From: JAGDMJ01 sp963809695
GTDB taxonomy: Bacteria; Bacteroidota; Ignavibacteria; UBA10030; UBA6906
DNA length: 64,000 bases
NCBI GenBank assembly: GCA_963809695.1
Contig: CAWEKI010000006.1
Coordinates: 1 to 64,000, forward strand
Direction of reading: 5' to 3'
Part shown: in pieces, positions 1 through 7,541 of the stretch
Layout: every line of letters starts with the position of its first letter
How positions within the stretch are numbered: the stretch's first letter is position 1
Translations under genes and position numbers: made by a program
Notes under the pieces: model-generated
Told to the model about the DNA's origin: nothing
The model's input: only the letters and a program-made list of their open reading frames with translations
Databases searched by the model: none

Positions 1-14
1 GTGAAAATAAAGTT

Positions 15-218
15 TCAACGACGTGTTTTCAGGATGCGGCAAGAGGGAGCTTTTGCGGTCCGAAATACGAGAGGTCGAGAAAGCGGGTTGGCGAAGGCAG
101 TGCTGTAAGAAATATCATCGATGCCGATATCCTTGAGGGTTAAACCGGAATTCTCTACATTTGGCCGATGCAATTCATATAGTTCATCATATTGAGACCC
201 CAATGAATTGTTTCGCAC
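15..218 (-). other. Possible short coding remnant at left edge
   Basis: The minus strand is open here from a GTG at 218 to a stop at 15 (67 codons). The translation is of mixed composition (it contains ELYELHRPNVENSGLTLKD) and does not look like a low-complexity shadow. I recognise no family and see no clear Shine-Dalgarno sequence. It may be the C-terminal remnant of a gene whose upstream part has been replaced by the metallophosphoesterase pseudogene. Nothing else supportable is visible in 1-238. Confidence 0.15.
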
Positions 219-238
219 AATTTCGGTACTGAAGAACG

Positions 239-977
239 ATGAGAGTCCGCATCCTGAGTGATCTTCACAATGAATTTGAACCCTTCTCCAGAACCGATAG
301 ATGCAGATGTCGTTATTCTGGCGGGAGATATTAGCGTTGGTGAAAAAGGACTGCAATGGATCCCTTCTGCCTTTCCTGGAGAGCGCGTCGTCTATGTAGC
401 GGGAAATCACGAGTATTATGGTCGCGCTATCCCACATCTCACGGATAAACTGAAGCTGCTGCTTCAAACTCCAGGGTGAGTTTTCTTGAGCGACAGTCTG
501 TGGATATCGGAGATGTCCGGTTTTTCGGCTGTACCCTCTGGTCCGATTTCCGGGTAGAAGGTGACCAAGCCCAGTCGATGGACCGGGCACGGGAGGTTAT
601 GAATGATTATCGGAGGATCCGTGTCAGCCCGTCATTTCGGCGATTGAAACCTGACGATACTGCCATGTTCCATAAGGCGAGCGTTGATTGGCTCCGAAAG
701 GAATGTGCTGCTTTTTCCGGACGCAAAGTCATCGTCACGCACCAGCCCCGAGTCCCCTGTCGCTCGATCCGGCACACAGAGGAGATTATCTCAATGGAGC
801 GTTCGCCTCGAATTTGGAGGCTCTGGTCAGTCAAGCGGCGCGTTGTTGTGGGTCCATGGTCACACGCACCATTGCGTCGATTACAAGCTCGGAAACACCA
901 GGGTGATCAGTAACCAACGCGGATATCCCGATGAGCCGGTATCAGGTTTCGATCCGAGCCGGGTCCTCGATATTTGA
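239..977 (+). pseudogene. Calcineurin-like metallophosphoesterase, multiply frameshifted
   Basis: The ATG at 239 opens with MRVRILSDLHNEF, the first metal-binding motif (D-x-H) of cytosolic metallophosphoesterases. The expected order of motifs then continues but hops between frames. DADVVILAGD and VYVAGNHEYYG lie in frame 3 (about 285-476). VRFFGCTLWSDF and KVIVTHQP lie in frame 2 (about 476-745). A segment containing SLDPAHRGDYLNGAFASN lies in frame 1 (about 745-830). LWVHGHTHHCVDYKLG up to the stop at 977 lies in frame 3. The gene therefore needs about four indels to read through, several near runs of C. All motifs are present, so decay is recent or the breaks are sequencing errors. A complete gene would encode a hydrolase of about 245 residues with a two-metal centre. 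Confidence 0.8.
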
Positions 978-1019
978 CGGCTCGGATTTCTCGGCGAATC
1001 ACCGCCCCAGCCACCCATT

Positions 1020-1040
1020 GACCGGGCGGTCGGCCTTTTT
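1020..1040 (+). terminator. Possible weak rho-independent terminator
   Basis: A short stem (GACC at 1020-1023 with GGTC at 1028-1031) is followed by a six-T run at 1035-1040. It sits between the end of the phosphoesterase pseudogene and the convergent recombinase pseudogene. The stem is only 4-5 bp, so this is tentative. Confidence 0.3.
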
Positions 1041-1064
1041 TGGACATACCCCCGAGTATGAGAT

Positions 1065-2080
1065 CTAATTTATTGAGAAAGGAATCCGGTTCACCGATTC
1101 ATGCAGCTGCTCAGGCGCCAAGTGGCTGTAGATCTCTGTGACACGGATGCTCGTGTGACCCAATAGTTTTTGCACATCGTAGATAGATACGCCTTCCTTC
1201 ACCAGCCAGCTGGCAAAACTGTGCCTGAGGCGAGTGAAAGTGAAGCTTGTCGTCGAGCTTAGGGCTCCCCACCAATCTCTTGAAGCGGACCGACAAGGCC
1301 CGGTCGGATATATGTTCACCTCCCACCGTGAAGACATAGTCCTGGTGGCTTCCGGCAGCAAGTTCTGCAATGATCTTGTAGACGGTCGGATTCATGGGAA
1401 CAATTCTCCGCTTCCCGCACTTTGTCCTGTGCCACGCGTTCGATTGAATCCATATGACCCGCCTTGTCAAGTCAACGTCCTGCCACCGAGATGAAGAATT
1501 TCATTGCGGCGCATGCCGGTGAGGACCGCAACGATGACGACATTGCGGAACCACTCCTGGGTTATGGCATCGACAAGTTTCCTGAAATCTTCGACGGAAA
1601 AGTAGACAGGCATCACCTCGGCCACAGCACACTGCTTCACGCCCTTACATGGATTTTCCTCGATGAGCTTCCACCGCATAGCCGTGTTGAAGGCGGCCTT
1701 GAGCGAACGCAGTTCAATATTGACGGTGACCGGAGCGATCTCCTCGAGGCGTTTTGCTTTGAACTGATCCACATGTGACGGGCCGAGACAAGCGGAAGAA
1801 GTCGATCGCCGGTAATCTCCAGGAACTTCCTGAGCGCTCTATTATAGATGGAAAGCGTCTCCGGCAAGTAGACACCTTTGCCATAGGCGGTGAAGTCAGC
1901 GAAAAACTTGGCGAGGGTAATGCGGGGGAGCTTTTCCTTCTTGCGCTCGGTTATTTCGGGAAGTTTCTTTAGCGCGGCTTGCTTGGTGTGTTCCTTCGTG
2001 CTGATCCACTTTCTCCTGCCGAACTCATCGGTGAAGATCGCGTAGTAGACACCGTTGGAGCGTTTGAAGAGGGTAGGCAT
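1065..2080 (-). pseudogene. Tyrosine recombinase (phage-type integrase), frameshifted
   Basis: On the minus strand a single integrase is spread over successive frames. The N-terminal SAM-like DNA-binding part starts MPTLFKRSNGVYYAIFTDEF at 2080. The core-binding region runs through KAAFNTAMRWKLIEENP, and GMRRNEIL holds the first catalytic Arg. KCGKRRIVPMN follows in the next frame, then HFHS / LRHSFASWL across another break (HxxR), LLGHTSIRVTEIYSHL (His and the nucleophilic Tyr), and a stop at 1065. At least three frameshifts are needed (about 1770, 1480 and 1260), so the enzyme is dead as written although every catalytic residue survives in pieces. Its start faces the 3' end of the adjacent tRNA-Glu 77 bp away, the usual layout of an element integrated at a tRNA 3' end. 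No other element genes are visible inside the window. Confidence 0.85.
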
Positions 2081-2120
2081 GGCAACACCTCCACTAACAT
2101 GAGAATTTGTTAGCAAAAGT

Positions 2121-2165
2121 GTTAGCAGGCGGAAGTGGTGTCGCTGTAAGTTGCAGTGCCCCCAA
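2121..2165. repeat. Recombinase-side attachment boundary at tRNA-Glu, copy A
   Basis: This stretch spans the upstream region of the recombinase pseudogene and runs into the last 8 bases of the tRNA-Glu acceptor arm (gcccccaa on the plus strand). It is about 85% identical, in the same orientation, to 9884-9926. Repeated ttagc/gttagc motifs just to its left (2109-2126) resemble arm-type sites. It is interpreted as an att-like junction by position and repetition; the exact core is not known. Confidence 0.5.
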
Positions 2166-2229
2166 CCGGATTCGAACTCGTGTTACAGGCTTGAAAAGCC
2201 CGTGTCCTAGGCCTCTAGACGATGGGGGC
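2157..2229 (-). tRNA. tRNA-Glu (UUC), with an imperfect T stem
   Basis: The minus strand folds as a 73-nt tRNA. It has a 7-bp acceptor (GCCCCCA/TGGGGGC), discriminator A, D stem GTCT/GGAC and an anticodon stem CGGGC/GCCTG around loop TTTTCAA, giving anticodon UUC. No CCA is encoded. The T stem is odd: ACGAG faces CCGGT across TTCGAAT, leaving two internal mismatches (G-G and A-C). This suggests the 3' part was exchanged when an element integrated. It may be functional or a damaged copy. Confidence 0.85.
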
Positions 2230-2240
2230 GATTAGAGGGA

Positions 2241-2420
2241 AGAGGGTAGAGTGAAGAGGGAAGAATAACTGCATTCCACTCTGACCCGCTTCCAAAACAA
2301 ACCAAAAATTTCAAGCATCAAGGCAATTGCTCTGCCTTCGATGGAAGCAAGAGGGTAGAGTGAAGAGGGAAGAATAACAACAAACCTCTCTTCTGACCCA
2401 CTTCCAAAAAACAAAGAACG
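2241..2420. repeat. Direct repeat between tRNA-Glu and the four-helix gene
   Basis: A 29-nt purine-rich sequence at 2241-2269 recurs at 2350-2378. In both copies it is followed by a related tail (tctgaccc-c-cttccaaaa). A similar stretch appears inverted at 2837-2862, on the other side of the four-helix-bundle pseudogene. No coding potential is seen in 2230-2441. Confidence 0.6.
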
Positions 2421-2441
2421 AGACAAATCAAGAATCACAAA

Positions 2442-2813
2442 CTACCGACGCGAGTCTTCTGCGTTGGACTGCGCTGTCTTCCTTGAGGCTACGAAGATGG
2501 CCGTGAGTTCATCAGCCTCGTGATGGAGCCGTTGGAATTGTTCGTCAGGCAATGTGCCCAGCTCATGAAGCAGCTCTAACCAATACATGCTCTCATCACT
2601 TTCTTCAATCACGATACCCAGCTTTGCCAGGAAAACACCCTTCGACTGGGCCCGACATGCAGCCCGGTAATTCGCTCCAACTGCCGTTGCACAACGCAAG
2701 AGCTACTTGGCGAGAATGCCACTCGCCATGGACCTCGACAGGCCACCAGCCGTCCGTACAACATCAAGCGCGAATGCCTTGGTTCTCCCTCGAAGATCTT
2801 GCCTGTCTGGCAC
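2442..2813 (-). pseudogene. Four-helix-bundle (S23/IVP-type) protein with internal amber codon
   Basis: The gene starts at a GTG (2813) preceded by a good AAGGAG five bases upstream and reads DLRGRTKAFALDVVR. It meets TAG at codon 37 (2705-2703) and continues in the same frame with LLRCATAVGANYRAACRAQ, KLGIVIEESDESMYWLELL and DELTAIFVASRK to a stop at 2442. This is the whole of a typical 120-residue four-helix-bundle protein, the family first seen inside 23S rRNA intervening sequences. The nonsense codon falls where the family usually carries Gln in the AKQLLR segment, consistent with a single CAG-to-TAG change. Function of the family is unknown. It lies within repeat-rich sequence between two tRNA genes. 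Confidence 0.75.
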
Positions 2814-2864
2814 TCAATCTCCTTCCGCTTTGCTTTTATTCTACCCTCTTCACTCTACCCTCGT

Positions 2865-3124
2865 GTGAGCCCGGCGCGAATCGAATCCCGTCCCGACCGG
2901 AGTTAGCTGCGTGCGGAATCCTGGTAGCTAACTCCGCAGTCGGGACGAGGATCCCGCCAACCTCTTCTATATCAAGAGGCGAGACGCGCACGCTGTGAGC
3001 CCGGCGCGAATCGAATCCCGTCCCGACCGGAGTTAGCTGCGTGCGAAATCCTAGTAGCCAACTCCGCAGTCGGGACGAGGATCCCGCCAACCTCTTCTAT
3101 ATCAAGAGGCGGGACGCGCACGCT
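2865..3124. repeat. Two tandem 130-bp hairpin units ending like tRNA-Arg
   Basis: Units 2865-2994 and 2995-3124 differ at only 4 positions and abut the tRNA-Arg 3' end with the same period. Read on the minus strand, each unit contains a small stem (CCTCTT/AAGAGG) and then a long imperfect palindrome with about 20 paired bases (GTCCCGAC...AGTTAGCT / AGCTAACT...GTCGGGAC). It ends with TTCGATTC and CGGGCTCA, echoing the T loop and acceptor 3' strand of tRNA-Arg. No protein is credible here: open frames through the units are translations of the repeat. It looks like a non-autonomous element inserted twice at the tRNA 3' end. Confidence 0.8.
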
Positions 3125-3125
3125 G

Positions 3126-3199
3126 TGAGCCCGCCCAGAATCGAACTGGGAACCTACAGCTTAGAAGGCTGTTGCTCTATCCATTTGAGCTACGGGCCC
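3126..3199 (-). tRNA. tRNA-Arg (UCU)
   Basis: The minus strand gives a 74-nt cloverleaf. The acceptor is GGGCCCG/CGGGCTC with one G-U pair. The D stem is GCTC/GAGC, the anticodon stem ACAGC/GCTGT with loop CTTCTAA (anticodon UCU), and the T stem CCCAG/CTGGG with loop TTCGATT. The discriminator is A and no CCA is encoded. Directly downstream on its strand lie two tandem 130-bp units repeating its 3' end. Confidence 0.93.
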
Positions 3200-3351
3200 A
3201 GATGGCACACCAGAAGTAAGGCATAAAATATACGAAACTGAGCTGAATATCGCAATATGAACGACCAAGAGAGTGTAACTTCCAGGGCATGGGCATGTAT
3301 TGACAACAAAAGTAATGAGTCATACATTTGTAACACAGCCTCCCAACACCC

Positions 3352-5403
3352 ATGAACCCGTTCTTCTCCTTCCTGAAGCCGTCACCGCCACCGGACATCC
3401 CCGACATGGAAGGTCCGGAACGTGCACGCGCGCTGCGCTCTATCCTCTGGGCCTTGATGGGCCTCGGAGCATTGATTGTCATCGTTTCGCTTTTCATCCC
3501 TGGCGTAGGCCTCTTTGTGCGGTTGGCGCTGGCTGTGGGCTGCCTTTACATTCTCTGCGCAGCAGCCTTCTACTTGAATTCCCGCAGGAGGACAAGGCTT
3601 GCAAGCATCCTTCTCGTCGCGGGGATATCGATTCTTCTCACCTGGCTGGCGTTGACGGCGGGAGGGATCCGGGCGAATGCGGCACATGGCTACGTGGTCC
3701 TCGTGGCCGCCGCTGGACTGCTCCTGGGAGAAGCAGCGTTGTTTGTGGCAGCTGGTTCTTTCGCTCTCCTCTCGCTGGGGCTGGTCGTCATCGAACTCAC
3801 GGGGTATTTGCCACCCGATGTTGTAACGCGCTCTCCCCTCTTCCTCTGGTCCGGGACTCTCTACATCCTCATTGCCGTTGCCTGCCTCCAATATCTGAAC
3901 ACCAGGATGCTGAGGGACAGGTTACTCAAGCAACGGAAACAGGAGGCGATGCTCTCCACGATCCTCAACGCGATTCCGCAGTCTGTCTTCTGGAAAGACC
4001 GCCGCGGAGTCTATCTGGGATGCAATGAGATGTTTGCAGGAGCGACAGGATTGGGCAAGCCGGAATTCGTGGTGGGTAAAACGGACCTCGAGCTTCCCTG
4101 GCCCCCGACCGAAGCAGAAGGGTACCGCCGGGATGACCTGGAAGTAATGAACAGCAATCGTCCCAAGCTGCACATTGTCGAACCATTGCAGCGGGCCGAT
4201 GGGAAACGTCTCTGGGCCGATACCTCCAAGTCCCCACTGGTCGATCCTCATGGCGAGGTCTACGGCGTTGTGGGCATCCTGGAGGACATCACCGATCGCA
4301 TCCAGGTGGAACAGGCTTTGCAGAAAAGTGAACGACTCTTCCGCGCTGTCGTGGAGAACAGCCATGACGGCGTAGTGCTGCTCGACATCAACCGCCGGAT
4401 CAAGTATATCAGCCCATCATTCGCGCGGATTGCAGGGTATGCTCCGGAGGAAATTGAAGAGACGTTCGGTCCTGCCTATACCCATCCCGATGATCGCGCT
4501 TTCACCGAACAGAGGTTTCGCGATGCGCTCCGGGCACCAGGCGCAAGCATCTCTTTAGAATACCGGGTCAGGCACAAACAAGGACACTGGATGTGGATCG
4601 AAGCAACAGCATCAAACTTGCTGGATGACCCGGCTGTCCAGGCCATCGTGCTCAATCTCCGCGACATCACTGAACGCAAGAGTGCTGAAGATGCGCTCCA
4701 GGAATCGATGGAACAATTGCACGCTCTTTCGGCGGAGCTGGAGCATGCGCGGGAGCAGGAACGGAAATCCACCGCCCGGGAAGTGCACGATGAACTTGGT
4801 CAGATTCTGACAGCCATCCGCATGGGGATCGAAAGGGCCGGTCGCGAAGGCGCGATGGCCCACGCTGCACATGGAGCGGAGACCGATTCTCTCCTTGCGT
4901 TGGTGGATCAGGGTATCCTGGCCGTGCAGAGGATTGCCGCACGACTTCGACCTGGTGTGCTCGATGATCTGGGACTGCTTGCAGCGATGGATTGGCGCGT
5001 CGAGGAATTTCAAAAGCAGAGCGGCATTGCATGCAGTCTGTCGCTCCCTGAGACAGAGCCCGCCATCGACGAAGGACGCTCGACCGCCCTCTTCAGGATT
5101 ATGGGGGAGCTGCTCACGAATGCCGCCCGGCATGCCAAAGCATCGGAGGTTTCCGTGTCCCTGAAGGAGACCATGGAGGAGCTGATCATGTCGGTGAAGG
5201 ACAACGGTATCGGAATAAGACTTAGCGATGTTGGAAGTCCGACTGCTCTCGGCTTCAAAGGGATCCGGGAGCGTTTGTATCCCTATGGCGGCAGGTGCAT
5301 CATTCCGCCCGCACATGAGCGGGGGACCGAGATTGTGATCCATCTTCCTAAAATCAATCCTTTGCGGAGGAATGACCATGGTCCGCATCCTGATCATCGA
5401 TGA
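3352..5403 (+). CDS. Membrane PAS-domain histidine kinase (NarL-partner type)
   Basis: Sensor kinase of 683 residues. Residues about 30-185 form a hydrophobic block of five or six membrane segments. A first PAS domain (about 195-315, opening ILNAIPQSVFWKDRRGVYLG) and a second (about 322-445) follow, then a short coiled linker. The dimerisation segment reads REVHDELGQILTAI with phospho-acceptor His479, typical of the HisKA_3 family. The ATPase domain carries ELLTNAARHAKA (N box), DNGIGI (G1) and GFKGIRERL (G2). The last 26 nt overlap the start of the response regulator gene, so the two are surely a pair. The ligand is unknown; PAS domains sense redox state, gases or small molecules. The start is chosen at the ATG that opens the hydrophobic N-terminus; no strong ribosome site precedes it. 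Confidence 0.93.
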   Translation: MNPFFSFLKPSPPPDIPDMEGPERARALRSILWALMGLGALIVIVSLFIPGVGLFVRLALAVGCLYILCAAAFYLNSRRRTRLASILLVAGISILLTWLALTAGGIRANAAHGYVVLVAAAGLLLGEAALFVAAGSFALLSLGLVVIELTGYLPPDVVTRSPLFLWSGTLYILIAVACLQYLNTRMLRDRLLKQRKQEAMLSTILNAIPQSVFWKDRRGVYLGCNEMFAGATGLGKPEFVVGKTDLELPWPPTEAEGYRRDDLEVMNSNRPKLHIVEPLQRADGKRLWADTSKSPLVDPHGEVYGVVGILEDITDRIQVEQALQKSERLFRAVVENSHDGVVLLDINRRIKYISPSFARIAGYAPEEIEETFGPAYTHPDDRAFTEQRFRDALRAPGASISLEYRVRHKQGHWMWIEATASNLLDDPAVQAIVLNLRDITERKSAEDALQESMEQLHALSAELEHAREQERKSTAREVHDELGQILTAIRMGIERAGREGAMAHAAHGAETDSLLALVDQGILAVQRIAARLRPGVLDDLGLLAAMDWRVEEFQKQSGIACSLSLPETEPAIDEGRSTALFRIMGELLTNAARHAKASEVSVSLKETMEELIMSVKDNGIGIRLSDVGSPTALGFKGIRERLYPYGGRCIIPPAHERGTEIVIHLPKINPLRRNDHGPHPDHR

Positions 5404-6019
5404 CCATCCCATCGTTCGCGATGGCCTGCGGTCCAGCCTGGCTCGGGAATCCGATTTTGAGGTTGTCGGTGAGGCCCAGAACGCGGATGAAGCCCTGGAC
5501 CGGGCACGCGCTTTGGATCCTGATGTTGTTCTTCTGGACATCTCTTTGCCGGGGAAGAATGGATTCGAAGTGCTGAAACAGCTGCATGCGGAAATGCCAG
5601 CTCTGCGCATCCTGATCCTGAGCACATACTCTGAAAAACAGTACGCCGTCCGCTGCCTCAAGAACGGGGCATCGGGATATCTGACGAAGACCAGCGGCTC
5701 AAACGAGCTCATCGACGCCATCCACACCGTCATGCGTGGAGACAAATACGTCGGCGCTGCGCTGGCACAGCTTCTTGCATCGGAAATCAGCCCGAACCGG
5801 ACTCAATTGCCTCATGAGATCCTCTCCGACAGGGAGTTCCAGATTCTCTGTCTCTTTGGCCAAGGGAAAACCCTGACCCAGATCGCTGCAATTCTCTCCC
5901 TCAGTGCCTCCACTGTTGGTACACACCGTGCCCGCATCCTTGAAAAGATGAAAATGCATTCCACGGTGGAGCTCGTCCGGTACGCGTTCGAACATGGGCT
6001 CGTGGATCCGGGAGAGTGA
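5378..6019 (+). CDS. NarL/FixJ-type response regulator
   Basis: DNA-binding response regulator of 213 residues. The receiver starts MVRILIIDDHP, with phospho-acceptor Asp54 in VVLLDISLPG. It is followed by a LuxR-type helix-turn-helix (about 145-205: LSDREFQILCLFGQGKTLTQIA ... VGTHRARILEKM). Start 5378 is preferred over 5372 because GGAGG lies 7 bases upstream. It overlaps the upstream histidine kinase by 26 nt and is its presumed phosphorylation target. Target promoters are not identifiable from the window. Confidence 0.93.
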   Translation: MVRILIIDDHPIVRDGLRSSLARESDFEVVGEAQNADEALDRARALDPDVVLLDISLPGKNGFEVLKQLHAEMPALRILILSTYSEKQYAVRCLKNGASGYLTKTSGSNELIDAIHTVMRGDKYVGAALAQLLASEISPNRTQLPHEILSDREFQILCLFGQGKTLTQIAAILSLSASTVGTHRARILEKMKMHSTVELVRYAFEHGLVDPGE

Positions 6020-6024
6020 ACACA

Positions 6025-6086
6025 GGGATCAGGGGTCAGAATATGCATGTGCACAGTCTCTTCTGGCCCCCCTGACCCCTAATCCC
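6025..6086. repeat. Inverted GGGATCAGGGGTCAG-type intergenic repeat
   Basis: Arms at 6025-6041 and 6061-6086 are inverted copies of a GGGATyAGGGGTCAG sequence just after the regulator stop codon. The pyrimidine form of the same word recurs at 7518-7540 in front of the glycosyltransferase gene. It could act as a terminator-like hairpin, but there is no T run. Confidence 0.45.
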
Positions 6087-6185
6087 CTCTATAGTGTTTT
6101 TTTCTATAGCAGATTCACGCCCCTTTCTATACCGCATATCCTCCCCTCCTCCGTATCTTTGTCAACTACCATATAGAGGAGGAGC

Positions 6186-6614
6186 ATGACCGTCTACGTC
6201 GCCTTCGGATCCGCATCCGTTGGCAAAGAATTGTTTCAAAGGTTGTTCAAGCATGCGAAGCAAATGGACTTGATCGGACATTCCCGTGATGGCGATGAAG
6301 CCATTGCGGAAATTGCCCGACACAAACCCGATCTGGTGATCGTGGAGGAAATCCTGAAGTACGGCTGGGGGATGGATGTCGTGGAGACTATCGAATCCCG
6401 CGACGGCATCCCCGTCGTCATCATGGTCTCAACAACAAGCGTTCCGCATCCTGCAGAAATCTTCCGGAGCCAGGGGATCGATCTCTGGTTTCAGCTCCCG
6501 GAGGATGGCGAAAAGCTGGATGCGACACTGATCCAGCTTGCGGCCGGAGACGATTCTCTGGCGGCAATCTCCGCCTGGAGGAAAAAAATGAGTCGAGGAG
6601 TGAAGCATGAGTGA
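6186..6614 (+). CDS. Degenerate receiver-like protein
   Basis: Protein of 142 residues with the alternating pattern of a CheY-like receiver (VYVAFG start, GDEAIAEIARHKPDLVIVEE, then a GIPVVIMVS strand). The acidic pair after strand 1 is absent (AFGSASVG) and the usual phospho-acceptor position reads Glu (DLVIVEEILK). Phosphorylation is therefore unlikely; it may be a constitutive or protein-interaction version. GAGGAGG precedes the ATG. Its last 8 nt overlap cheW, so the two are co-translated and probably work together in a chemosensory-like complex. The identification as a receiver is inferred from pattern, not from strong motifs. Confidence 0.7.
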   Translation: MTVYVAFGSASVGKELFQRLFKHAKQMDLIGHSRDGDEAIAEIARHKPDLVIVEEILKYGWGMDVVETIESRDGIPVVIMVSTTSVPHPAEIFRSQGIDLWFQLPEDGEKLDATLIQLAAGDDSLAAISAWRKKMSRGVKHE

Positions 6615-7074
6615 AAGAACGCGTGAGCCGGTTCCGCAGATAGTAGGATTCTCAATCGGCGACGAGGAGTTCGGGGTCGATATTCTCCGTGTGCAGGAAA
6701 TCAACAGCATTCCGTCGGTGACCAGGATCCCCGATGTCCCGGATTATATCGAGGGCGTAATGGAAGTGCATGGGAAGGCGATCCCTGTTGTCAACCTCAG
6801 GCGGCGTTTTGGTATGCCGCGGAAAGAATGGGACAAGAACAGCCGGATCCTTGTGGTAGAGTTCACCGGCAAGCAGATCGGCTTTGTTGTCGATGCTGTC
6901 CAGGAAGTTCTGCGAGTTCCGGAGAGCGTGAAGGAGCTGCCGGCATCGTTCGTTGGAAGCGTGAAGGCGGAGTATGTATCGGCCGTCGGAAGACTGAAGG
7001 ATCGTCAATTGATCCTTCTCGACCTGGAAAAAGTGCTGATCAGGGAAGGAGATATTCTGAAGCGAGTAAGGTGA
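6607..7074 (+). CDS. cheW: CheW-type chemotaxis coupling protein
   Basis: CheW-domain protein of 155 residues, essentially the whole protein (QIVGFSIGDEEFGVDILRVQEI, IEGVMEVHGKAIPVVNLR, QIGFVVDAVQEVLRV, LILLDLEKV). CheW bridges chemoreceptors and the kinase CheA at the inner membrane. No CheA or receptor gene is nearby. The only partner is the degenerate receiver overlapping by 8 nt upstream. A clear terminator follows, so these two genes form a complete small operon. Confidence 0.93.
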   Translation: MSERTREPVPQIVGFSIGDEEFGVDILRVQEINSIPSVTRIPDVPDYIEGVMEVHGKAIPVVNLRRRFGMPRKEWDKNSRILVVEFTGKQIGFVVDAVQEVLRVPESVKELPASFVGSVKAEYVSAVGRLKDRQLILLDLEKVLIREGDILKRVR

Positions 7075-7126
7075 GCCTGCCGAGCCTCCGCGATGTGGGA
7101 AAGCTTGCAGTGCCGCTCTCAAAGGG

Positions 7127-7162
7127 AAGAGTCCACGCTTGTACAGGTGGACTCTTCTTTTT
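7127..7162 (+). terminator. Rho-independent terminator after cheW
   Basis: A perfect 10-bp stem (AAGAGTCCAC at 7127-7136 with GTGGACTCTT at 7147-7156) around a 10-nt loop is followed by CTTTTTC. It lies 52 bases after the cheW stop. Confidence 0.85.
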
Positions 7163-7175
7163 CATTCAAATAGAG

Positions 7176-7414
7176 ATTCCCCATTTTGAGAAGGTTCGGG
7201 ACAAGACGAACTCAGAGGGCCACAGAGGGAAGTGGTTTTTTAGGAATAGCGGAGGTGAAGAAAGGGATACAGAGGAGAACTAGAAAAAACTTCTTCAGGT
7301 ACGCCCTTGCTTTCGCTCTTTCCCAAAAAATCCCGCTTTCCTCCGTGGCCCTCCGGGTTCTCCGAGTTCTCTGTGTTCGTCTTGTCCTGAGGCTCTTTCA
7401 TCAGATTGGGGAAT
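7176..7414. repeat. Long imperfect palindrome in a 467-bp gene-free stretch
   Basis: The outer arms pair attccccatttt with attggggaat. Next come ttcgggacaagacgaac with ttcgtcttgtcctga, then cagagggccacagagg with cctccgtggccctc, and even the internal ggttttttagg with cccaaaaaatccc. The right arm carries about 22 extra bases. The unit is about 240 bp and looks MITE-like, non-coding and able to form a large hairpin. The remaining bases to 7541 hold a 12-bp palindrome (ATAATCGATTAT near 7490) and a CCCTGACCCCTGATCCC tract, but no gene. Confidence 0.6.
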
Positions 7415-7541
7415 CCGGATCCATTCAACATTGGATATTCATTCTTCAATATTCTATATTCACCTGTATCCCCACGCCGTGAACTGCGCATAATCGATTA
7501 TAATGGCCTTTTCCGAAGCCCTGACCCCTGATCCCTGACCT

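Noticed and set aside
2703..2705. Pyrrolysine or programmed read-through of TAG
   Set aside because: No pyl genes or stem-loop are visible. A single nonsense change from CAG explains it more simply.
2836..3090. An 84-residue open frame on the minus strand
   Set aside because: It is a translation of the two hairpin units, with repeated sequence in both halves and no ribosome site.
2865..3124. Integron attC-like sites, because of the gttagct/agctaac inverted cores
   Set aside because: The cores do not fit the RYYYAAC/GTTRRRY consensus and are in the wrong order. No integrase of the IntI type is present and the units are anchored to a tRNA end.
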